From the NCBI RefSeq assembly GCF_001687365.1, contig NZ_LGLV01000004.1, positions 248,001 to 312,000 on the forward strand: 64,000 bases of DNA, read 5' to 3'. This stretch comes from Pararhizobium polonicum (GTDB lineage Bacteria; Pseudomonadota; Alphaproteobacteria; Rhizobiales; Rhizobiaceae). Every line of letters begins with the position of its first letter. Within the stretch, counting starts at the first letter, position 1. This document shows, piece by piece, positions 18,748 through 24,836 of this stretch. Below the pieces are notes generated by a model. The model did no database searches. It had not been told where the DNA came from and worked only from the letters and a program-made list of their open reading frames with translations. The translations under genes and the position numbers were made by a program.

Positions 18748-19707
18748 TTGTCCTTGCCAGCCATTCTCAACGGTACCACGCGCCTGCCCGTCGTCGCGGC
18801 GCCGCTTTTCATCATCTCTCATCCTGCCCTGACGCTTGCCCAATGCAAGGCAGGTGTCGTCGGTTCGTTTCCAGCGCTCAACGCCCGGCCCGAAGCGCAG
18901 CTGGACGAATGGCTGGCGGAAATTACCGAGGAACTGGCAGCTCACAACGCCCGCAATCCCGGCAGGCCGGCAGCGCCCTTCGCTGTCAACCAGATCGTCC
19001 ACAAATCCAACAAACGGCTCGAACACGACCTGATGCTCTGCGTCAAATACAAGGTGCCGATCGTCATTTCCTCGCTCGGCGCCGTGCCCGAGGTCAATGC
19101 CGCAATCCATTCCTATGGCGGCATCGTACTGCATGACGTGATCAACAACCGCCATGCCAACTCGGCCATCCGCAAGGGTGCCGATGGGCTGATCGCCGTT
19201 GCGACCGGAGCCGGCGGCCACGCCGGAACGCTCTCTCCCTTCGCGCTGGTGCAGGAAATCCGCAGCTGGTTTACCGGCCCTCTCCTGCTTTCGGGCGCCA
19301 TCTCCACCGGCGGCGCCTTGCTGGCCGCGCAGGCGATGGGTGCCGACATGGCCTATATCGGCTCGCCCTTCATCGCCACGACAGAAGCCCGCGCCAGCGA
19401 CGCCTACAAGCAGATGATCGTCGACAGCGCTGCCGCCGATATCGTCTATTCGAATTATTTTACCGGCATCCACGGCAACTACCTGAAACCCTCGATCACC
19501 GCCGCCGGCATGGACCCTGACCATCTTCCGGAAGCCGATCCGTCCAAGATGGATTTCGAGGCGGCCACCACCGGCGCCAAGGCCTGGAAGGATATCTGGG
19601 GCTGCGGCCAGGGCATCGGCGCCGTCACCGAGATCACCCCGGTCGCCAGCCTCGTCGACCGGCTTGCCCGCGAATACAGCGAGGCCCGCCAGCGGCTGGC
19701 ACTCTGA
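18748..19707 (+). CDS. Nitronate monooxygenase / FMN-dependent 2-nitropropane dioxygenase-like enzyme
   Basis: 319 residues from a TTG start with GGGAG 8 bases upstream; a longer ATG frame from 18673 has an atypical N-terminus. The TIM-barrel FMN family is seen in RLPVVAAPLFIISHPALTLA, the ATGAGGHAGTLSPFALVQEI loop with its active-site histidine, and GAISTGGALLAAQAMGADMAYIGSPF. Family members oxidise nitronates or reduce quinones, and the physiological substrate here is unknown. It lies directly left of the tRNA-Thr gene. Confidence 0.75.
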   Translation: MSLPAILNGTTRLPVVAAPLFIISHPALTLAQCKAGVVGSFPALNARPEAQLDEWLAEITEELAAHNARNPGRPAAPFAVNQIVHKSNKRLEHDLMLCVKYKVPIVISSLGAVPEVNAAIHSYGGIVLHDVINNRHANSAIRKGADGLIAVATGAGGHAGTLSPFALVQEIRSWFTGPLLLSGAISTGGALLAAQAMGADMAYIGSPFIATTEARASDAYKQMIVDSAAADIVYSNYFTGIHGNYLKPSITAAGMDPDHLPEADPSKMDFEAATTGAKAWKDIWGCGQGIGAVTEITPVASLVDRLAREYSEARQRLAL

Positions 19708-19829
19708 AAGCCCTCTCTTTCGGCTGTCCATGGCTTTTTTGACGTTCTCAAAACTGATGGCTTGAAATCCCATCGGTTTGCAGGTATCAGCCCCTCACAC
19801 ATCGTTCCGCAGCTTTGCGGGACGCATGG

Positions 19830-19905
19830 GCCGCTTTAGCTCAGGTGGTAGAGCACATCATTCGTAATGATGGGGTCGCAGGTTCGAGTCCTGCAAGCGG
19901 CACCA
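19830..19905 (+). tRNA. tRNA-Thr (anticodon CGT)
   Basis: The 76-nt cloverleaf includes an encoded CCA. Acceptor GCCGCTT pairs with AAGCGGC, the D-arm is GCTCAGGTGGTAGAGC, the anticodon loop is ATTCGTAAT with anticodon CGT, and the T-arm is CAGGTTCGAGTCCTG. Its 3' 48 bases are repeated exactly at 41206-41253. It is therefore the integration target of the element to its right and remains intact. Confidence 0.97.
19858..19905 (+). repeat. attL: 48-bp direct repeat within tRNA-Thr
   Basis: The 48 bases from the anticodon arm to the encoded CCA are identical to 41206-41253 in the same orientation, and flanking bases differ on both sides. This is the attachment core expected of tyrosine-recombinase insertion into a tRNA 3' half, which rebuilds the gene at the left junction. 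Confidence 0.95.
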
Positions 19906-19963
19906 TAAAATTCAAACACTTAGCAGCAAGCTTTCGCCTCGATCAGTGTCAACGAATGACTTC

Positions 19964-20013
19964 GGGCAACGTTCTGGGCAACATCCGACACCGTCGGGAA
20001 TTTTCCGGGCAAC
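19964..20013. repeat. GGGCAAC repeats near attL (possible integrase arm sites)
   Basis: GGGCAAC occurs at 19964-19970, 19976-19982 and 20007-20013, within 110 bases of the attL core. The same heptamer pair recurs beside attR (41059-41076) and, inverted, at 36485-36502. A symmetrical position at both ends suggests binding sites for integrase or its accessory factor. Inference only. Confidence 0.45.
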
Positions 20014-20024
20014 ACGAATCCTTC

Positions 20025-20540
20025 CTACTGGATCAACGAATCCAGCAGGGTTTCGAGCTGATCCGCATTCAATTCCAAGTCAAAGCGGTTTCTCTTTCGG
20101 ATATGCGCGAGGAGATATTCGACCTTTCGAGCCTTTGTCGCGCCGGTTCGGCAGTTAAAATGCAACAGTGCCGCGAAGGTGCTGTCTTCCGCCTCGAACG
20201 CGCGCTGTCCCTCGTCACACTCCTCCAGCTCTTCCGGCATGGTGTCTGTCACTCGGAAGGCTTCTCGATGAGCCTTGATAGCCTCGTCGAGTTGACCCAC
20301 CTCGATCTCAGGCGCGGGCATCGACAGCCAGAACAACGGCTGCTCGGGCTGGTGAGGAACGATCGTGATCTGAAAGCGCATGCAGTCGGGCCAGGTGGCC
20401 ATTGCCTTCGCGAGTCCGCGTGCGTGGTGCTCAGCATCCTTCCAAGGCTCCAGAGGGGCGGTTGCCGCCGCGGACACGCCTGGCGCTGCTGCTGCCCCCG
20501 CCAGGGCGAGGAGAACTTGACGACGATCTACGTTTGTCAT
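20025..20540 (-). CDS. Hypothetical protein with Tat-like signal
   Basis: 171 residues, function not recognised. The N-terminus MTNVDRRQVLLALAGAAAAP has a twin-arginine motif followed by a hydrophobic Ala-rich stretch and a likely cleavage site near VSAAA, so export by the Tat route is probable. The rest is acidic and mostly helical. Its start overlaps the preceding gene's stop as ATGA, so the two are translationally coupled. Confidence 0.6.
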   Translation of the reverse strand: MTNVDRRQVLLALAGAAAAPGVSAAATAPLEPWKDAEHHARGLAKAMATWPDCMRFQITIVPHQPEQPLFWLSMPAPEIEVGQLDEAIKAHREAFRVTDTMPEELEECDEGQRAFEAEDSTFAALLHFNCRTGATKARKVEYLLAHIRKRNRFDLELNADQLETLLDSLIQ

Positions 20541-20977
20541 TGCAGCAGCTCCCTTGCTTCCTGGAGCATTTTGCGGCCTCGCTCAAGCCGATGTTCAATA
20601 TCGTAAACACCGGCGCTCAGGGCGCGGTTCTCCTCGTCCATGCGTATGCTTTGGATCGCAAGGAAGACAAGGTGGGCTATATCGGCTGCCTCGCTGAAAA
20701 CATCCTCGGCCTCCATGATCACCGAGATTGCCTCGTTGTTGACGCCTTTCGCTTCGCCAATCGGGACAGGCCGGCGCTTTGCGGCATCCTCATCAACGTA
20801 CTCGCAAAGGAATACGGGGTGGTTGTTCGAGCCGGCCGGATTAATGGTCAGCATGGCAGCCAGGGGCACGCGATCGAGTAGCGACGATATTTCATATGCC
20901 AGCTCGCGGATGCGGTTGCGGGCGTGAATTTCAGAAGGCACGCCTTCGGCGGCGGCCGGAACGGATGCGTTCGGCAT
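20537..20977 (-). CDS. Hypothetical helical protein
   Basis: 146 residues, not recognised, acidic and predicted helical (ISVIMEAEDVFSEAADIAHLVFLAIQSI). It forms a two-gene unit with the Tat-signal protein through a 4-base overlap. Its promoter faces that of the ribbon-helix-helix gene at 21110 across a spacer with tandem repeats, which may control both directions. Confidence 0.55.
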   Translation of the reverse strand: MPNASVPAAAEGVPSEIHARNRIRELAYEISSLLDRVPLAAMLTINPAGSNNHPVFLCEYVDEDAAKRRPVPIGEAKGVNNEAISVIMEAEDVFSEAADIAHLVFLAIQSIRMDEENRALSAGVYDIEHRLERGRKMLQEARELLQ

Positions 20978-21035
20978 TGTCTTACTCCATCGATGTTTCG
21001 ATGTGCATAATTATTGCCACACTTAACAGCTTGTC

Positions 21036-21059
21036 AATAGTTATTGTAATAGTTATTGT
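21036..21059. repeat. Tandem 12-bp repeat, possible operator
   Basis: AATAGTTATTGT occurs twice back to back in the divergent spacer between genes 20537-20977 and 21110-21280. The short plus-strand protein encoded 50 bases downstream looks like a ribbon-helix-helix DNA-binding protein, a class that often binds such tandem sites next to its own gene. Confidence 0.5.
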
Positions 21060-21109
21060 ACTGTTAATCCGATTGCTCTAATTTGTCGACAATACAGGAG
21101 AGATTTCCG

Positions 21110-21280
21110 ATGGGCAGACCGCCAGTACCCACACACCTCAAGCGCGACAAACGCCTCGTAGTGATGCTGACCGATGAAGAGAACAGCATGCTGGGCGACG
21201 CTGCCAGAGCCGCAGGCGCCGCCTCCTTGAGCGACTGGGTGCGAGAAACACTTATTTCAGCCGCGTCTCATGGGAAGTGA
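21110..21280 (+). CDS. Small ribbon-helix-helix-like protein
   Basis: 56 residues from ATG at 21110, preceded by GGAGAG; an ATG at 21083 has no ribosome-binding site. MGRPPVPTHLKRDKRLVVML followed by TDEENSMLGDAARAAGAASLSDWVRETLISAA has the layout (basic strand, then two helices) of ribbon-helix-helix proteins such as mobilisation or antitoxin-type regulators. It heads a run of four small plus-strand genes. Confidence 0.55.
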   Translation: MGRPPVPTHLKRDKRLVVMLTDEENSMLGDAARAAGAASLSDWVRETLISAASHGK

Positions 21281-21321
21281 ACACACTGGCGGTCCGCCTC
21301 ATCTCAAAGAAAAGGAACGAC

Positions 21322-21630
21322 ATGAACATTCGTCTTAGTCACGCCCGCGGTGTCGTAGGGGAAGCCGTTGAGGTGCTCGTTGGCAGCGGAGGCACCCGCG
21401 ATAGGCTACGATTGGCAGCGACGATCTTGCACGGCATCCTGCCGAACGACTTCGAGGGCTACCTCGCGCTGAAGGATAAATTCGACACAATTCATTCAGC
21501 ACTCAGCAAGGTGCAGAGCAAACTCTACGGCAGCTACGATGCCACGATCGACAAAATGAGCGGTCCGGCGATGAGCAAACTGACCGCGCAGATACTCGAA
21601 TTGGACAGGGCGATCCGGGAAGAGAAATAG
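21322..21630 (+). CDS. Hypothetical protein
   Basis: 102 residues from ATG at 21322 with AAAGGAA upstream; the frame is open to 21277 but without a binding site. It is helical with conserved-looking DYEGYLALKDKFD-type stretches (seen as NDFEGYLALKDKFDTIHSAL). No family is recognised. It is second in the plus-strand cluster of small element genes. Confidence 0.5.
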   Translation: MNIRLSHARGVVGEAVEVLVGSGGTRDRLRLAATILHGILPNDFEGYLALKDKFDTIHSALSKVQSKLYGSYDATIDKMSGPAMSKLTAQILELDRAIREEK

Positions 21631-21675
21631 CGCGCGGGATGATCCGCGATTAATTTCGTGAGGAAGGAGAAAACA

Positions 21676-22047
21676 ATGGATGATGCCGACCGGCTGGCCA
21701 ACCACGAACTCGCGCATGATACCCTGAGAAAATCCCAGGATTACATCGGCAGAGGACGGCATCTGCAAGGACTGGCAAACAGCGATCTGGAATTCGAGTT
21801 CATCTCATCGGTCCGGCTCGTCGCGCGCGACGGCAATGATGCTGCAAGCCGGCTGGCAATGAACGACGCTCAAGCCGAATTCGATCTTCGAGGTGTATCG
21901 CCACCTTTCGACCAGATCGGCCCGGAGATCACAATAATGGCGCGACGGGGCCGGGACAAGATCGCCGCCATGCCGTCGGAAGAGCTCGATCGGATCGAAG
22001 ATGGAATCAACGAGCGATACCGCGATGCGGCTTCGCGTAGACAATGA
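21676..22047 (+). CDS. Hypothetical protein
   Basis: 123 residues from ATG at 21676, preceded by a strong AGGAAGGAG. It is helical and charged (MDDADRLANHELAHDTLRKS), and no family is recognised. It lies 45 bases after the previous gene and 9 bases before the next, so it is probably in one transcript. Confidence 0.5.
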   Translation: MDDADRLANHELAHDTLRKSQDYIGRGRHLQGLANSDLEFEFISSVRLVARDGNDAASRLAMNDAQAEFDLRGVSPPFDQIGPEITIMARRGRDKIAAMPSEELDRIEDGINERYRDAASRRQ

Positions 22048-22056
22048 GGAACTGGT

Positions 22057-22347
22057 GTGACCGATCTTTCCGAACTCGATGTTTTGCACCTTGAAAAGCA
22101 CGCAGCTCTATTCTGGCTCAACAAGATCGTTGATAGTCGCCCGATACCGCGGGAAGCGATGATCGAGCGCGTTACAAGCGTTATGCGTGTTTGCAAGGAA
22201 ATGGAAACCCCGCCACCAGGATCCACACCCGAGGAGTGGGATTGGGAGGTCACGCTTCGCTATCCCTACATCGAGTCCCTGGGCCTTCAAATCCTTCAGA
22301 AGCTCTCATTGGATGACGATCAGCCTTGGGGCGAAGAGATCGCCTGA
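22057..22347 (+). CDS. Hypothetical protein
   Basis: 96 residues from a GTG at 22057 with a GAGGAA sequence upstream. It is acidic, with the motif STPEEWDWEVTLRYPYIESLGLQILQKL. No family is recognised. It is the last gene of the plus-strand cluster and convergent with the two helix-turn-helix genes at 22352-22899. Confidence 0.5.
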   Translation: MTDLSELDVLHLEKHAALFWLNKIVDSRPIPREAMIERVTSVMRVCKEMETPPPGSTPEEWDWEVTLRYPYIESLGLQILQKLSLDDDQPWGEEIA

Positions 22348-22351
22348 GCGG

Positions 22352-22618
22352 TCACCACACCTCTTGGCCGTCCTTCGTGTGTCGGCGCAAGGTGTGATTG
22401 ACGTCAGCATTTTCATCGTCGGCGAGACCACACCGCCAGTCCATAAACATCTTGACGCGGGGCCAATATCTTCTGTTTGCAAAGAGGGGATGCGGCGGCG
22501 GGAATCCTTCCTCAATCAGCTCCGGCAACGCTGCCTTGAACTCCGCGGTCGTGACACCGAGTTCCTTCGCGATCTCCGCCTCGGTCATGAACCGGGCGTC
22601 CATCGGATCAATGTTCAT
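22352..22618 (-). CDS. Winged-helix/excisionase-like protein (paralogue of neighbour)
   Basis: 88 residues from ATG at 22618, which overlaps the upstream stop as ATGA; ATG at 22627 is an alternative. MTEAEIAKELGVTTAEFKAA looks like a helix-turn-helix. It is followed by EEGFPPPHPLFANRRYWPRV, the layout of AlpA/excisionase proteins where a Gly-Phe-Pro turn leads into a DNA-binding strand and helix. It shares the pattern GFPxPxxxFxNxRYxPxV with the preceding gene, so the pair is probably a local duplication. Confidence 0.55.
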   Translation of the reverse strand: MNIDPMDARFMTEAEIAKELGVTTAEFKAALPELIEEGFPPPHPLFANRRYWPRVKMFMDWRCGLADDENADVNHTLRRHTKDGQEVW

Positions 22619-22899
22619 TCGCCCCATCGAGACTTTCGCTTCTTTTTCTTCGAAGGATACAGCTTGTAGGATTCAATGTCGTCTTTGGCGAAATATGGAC
22701 GGCGATCGGCGAGGCCAAACTCGGCATCGAGCCATGCTACCACGGCCGGGTAATATCGCTTGTTGCCGAAATCAGCTTCCGGTTTAGGGAACCCCTCCTT
22801 CTCCTCCAGGAATTGGAGCGATGCGCCAAGCCGCGCAGGCAGATTCAAGCGCTTGAGAAGCTCCTCGTCATCAACGAACAGGGTGATCGATTTTGCCAT
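22615..22899 (-). CDS. Winged-helix/excisionase-like protein
   Basis: 94 residues starting MAKSITLFVDDEELLKRLNL at 22899; an in-frame extension to 22956 runs through a perfect inverted repeat and is rejected. The core EKEGFPKPEADFGNKRYYPAVVAWLD resembles AlpA-type regulators. The C-terminus is strongly basic (YPSKKKKRKSRWGE). It is divergent from the methyltransferase-endonuclease gene, and the 15-bp-arm inverted repeat between them makes it a candidate regulator of that gene. Confidence 0.55.
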   Translation of the reverse strand: MAKSITLFVDDEELLKRLNLPARLGASLQFLEEKEGFPKPEADFGNKRYYPAVVAWLDAEFGLADRRPYFAKDDIESYKLYPSKKKKRKSRWGE

Positions 22900-22925
22900 G
22901 GGCTCGATCAACACCAGCGCCGCTA

Positions 22926-22967
22926 TCTTCGTCAAGGTGGAGCGGCATCGACCCACCTTGACGAAGA
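22926..22967. promoter_or_regulatory. Perfect 15-bp inverted repeat ahead of the methyltransferase gene
   Basis: TCTTCGTCAAGGTGG (22926-22940) and CCACCTTGACGAAGA (22953-22967) are exact inverse complements with a 12-base centre. They lie between the divergent starts at 22899 and 23073. Arm length and position suggest an operator for control of the restriction-modification-like gene, possibly bound by the product of 22615-22899. An RNA hairpin role is also possible. Confidence 0.65.
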
Positions 22968-23072
22968 CTGCACTGCAGAGTTTCAGTATAGCTTCGAACC
23001 CATAAAACCAGTGGTGGTAAATCTTTAATAAAATTCGATCACTCTCATATCCCGGGCTTCGGGGAATTCCAG

Positions 23073-24776
23073 ATGAATCAGCTTTGGTTTGGAGATAATC
23101 TTACAATCCTTCGAGAAGAGGTCGCGTCCGAAAGCGTTGACTTGATCTATCTCGACCCACCCTTCAACAGTAACGCAAATTACAACGTCCTATTTCGAAC
23201 GCCATCTGATGAAGCCGCCAGCGCTCAAGTTGAGGCTTTCCGCGATACATGGACTTGGGGCAACGAAGCTCAGTGGGCAATTGACGAGATCATGATGAGC
23301 GGCGGTCCCGTCGCCACTATTGTTCACGCACTTCATTCAGCCTTAGGAGAAAGCGACATGATGGCCTACCTGGTCATGATGGCGCAGCGATTGTCGGAAT
23401 TGCGCCGCGTGCTTCGCAGCACCGGGTCACTTTACCTGCACTGCGATCCTACCGCGAGCCATTACCTCAAAATCATCATGGATTCCGTTTTCGGTCCAAC
23501 ACGATTTCTCAGCGAGGTGATATGGAAACGGACGAGTGCACACAGCAGCGCTCGCCGCTACGGCCCAATCCATGATGTCATCCTATTTTATGGGAAATCT
23601 CCGGACTTCAAGTGGAACCATCAATACCAGCCATACGAACAGGAGTATCTCGACCGTTTCTTTGATCAAACTGACGATGAAGGGCGGAAGTGGAAGCGAT
23701 CGGATCTCACCGGCGCCGGCACCAGGAACGGTGAAACCGGCAAGCCTTGGCGTGGACTTGATGTTACAGGAAAAGGAAGACACTGGGCCTATGTTCCCGC
23801 CAAGCTTGAGGAACTGGATGCCGCTGGTCGGGTCCACTGGCCGAAAAAAGAGGGCGGAATGCCGCGCTTAAAACAATACCCGGAAGATCTGCCTGGCGTT
23901 CCTTTGCAAGACATATGGTTTGATATCCGCCCTCTCCACAATCTGACTGCCGAACGACTGGGGTATCCAACCCAGAAGCCACAGGCGCTGCTGGATCGGA
24001 TCATCAAATCGTCTTCGAACGCCGGCGACGTCGTGCTTGATCCGTTTTGTGGGTGCGGTACTACAGTTGCATCTGCCCATGCGAATGATCGCCAATGGAT
24101 CGGGATCGACGTTGCATTTCACGCGATCAAAGTAATCGAGGATCGAATCCTACGGCAAAGCCCGCTCGCGCAGTTCGAGGTAGGCGGCGTCCCTCGCGAT
24201 TTTGAGGGTGCTCAGAGGCTTGCGTTAAACGACAAGTATCAGTTCCAATGGTGGGCAAACTACCTGGTTGGTGTGCAAGCCTTAAAGGAAATCAAGAAGG
24301 GACCAGATCGCGGGATCGATGGTCAGATGTACTTTATGAACGGCCCGCGGGGATGGGGACGGGTTTTGACATCGGTAAAGGGCGGCCAAAATGTTGGCAG
24401 CAAGGATGTTCGGGAATTCAAAGCAGTCATCGATCGAGAACGGGCGGAGATGGGCCTGTTTATCTGCCTCAATGAACCGACGCGCGACATGAACACGGAG
24501 GCCGCTGCGTTCGGTTTCGTTCAGACAGCACACGGCCATTTACCGAAGTTGCAGATCGTGTCGATAGCAGAATGGTTTCGGGGGAAGCGCCCTCATCTGC
24601 CGTCGTTGGGTCACATATCCCGGGAGTTCTTCGAGCCCGAGAAACGCGCGAAGCAAAAGAAGGGTCGGATGCCCGATCCCATGGCACCCGAATTCACCTT
24701 CAGCTTTCCGGGATCGAAGGCAGAGAACACAGTTGTCCACTTCAATCCTTCGGCGGTGAAGGCTGAAAGCCTCTGA
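23073..24776 (+). CDS. DNA methyltransferase fused to an Mrr-like endonuclease domain
   Basis: 567 residues. The N-terminal 370 form an N4/N6-type adenine/cytosine methyltransferase with catalytic DPPF at 28-31 and the cofactor motif DPFCGCGTT from 323 (beta-class order), plus YPTQKPQALLDRI before it. The C-terminal 190 look like a PD-(D/E)xK nuclease. PDRGIDGQMYF places the metal-binding Asp at 416, 18 residues before S434-V435-K436, followed by GGQNVGSKDVREFKAVIDRE. The usual Glu/Gln before the catalytic Lys is Ser. One polypeptide could thus both modify and cut DNA. Target site unknown. Confidence 0.82.
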   Translation: MNQLWFGDNLTILREEVASESVDLIYLDPPFNSNANYNVLFRTPSDEAASAQVEAFRDTWTWGNEAQWAIDEIMMSGGPVATIVHALHSALGESDMMAYLVMMAQRLSELRRVLRSTGSLYLHCDPTASHYLKIIMDSVFGPTRFLSEVIWKRTSAHSSARRYGPIHDVILFYGKSPDFKWNHQYQPYEQEYLDRFFDQTDDEGRKWKRSDLTGAGTRNGETGKPWRGLDVTGKGRHWAYVPAKLEELDAAGRVHWPKKEGGMPRLKQYPEDLPGVPLQDIWFDIRPLHNLTAERLGYPTQKPQALLDRIIKSSSNAGDVVLDPFCGCGTTVASAHANDRQWIGIDVAFHAIKVIEDRILRQSPLAQFEVGGVPRDFEGAQRLALNDKYQFQWWANYLVGVQALKEIKKGPDRGIDGQMYFMNGPRGWGRVLTSVKGGQNVGSKDVREFKAVIDRERAEMGLFICLNEPTRDMNTEAAAFGFVQTAHGHLPKLQIVSIAEWFRGKRPHLPSLGHISREFFEPEKRAKQKKGRMPDPMAPEFTFSFPGSKAENTVVHFNPSAVKAESL

Positions 24777-24780
24777 ATGT

Positions 24781-24821
24781 GAAGGTTGGTGAAATCGGTC
24801 GGAACGATCGCACCAGCCTTC
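24781..24821. terminator. Hairpin between convergent cargo genes
   Basis: GAAGGTTGGTG (24781-24791) pairs with CACCAGCCTTC (24811-24821) with one wobble position, in the 60-bp gap between the methyltransferase stop and the protease stop. No T-run follows on either side, so bidirectional termination is plausible but not assured. Confidence 0.45.
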
Positions 24822-24836
24822 GTCTCGCAGGCGATA

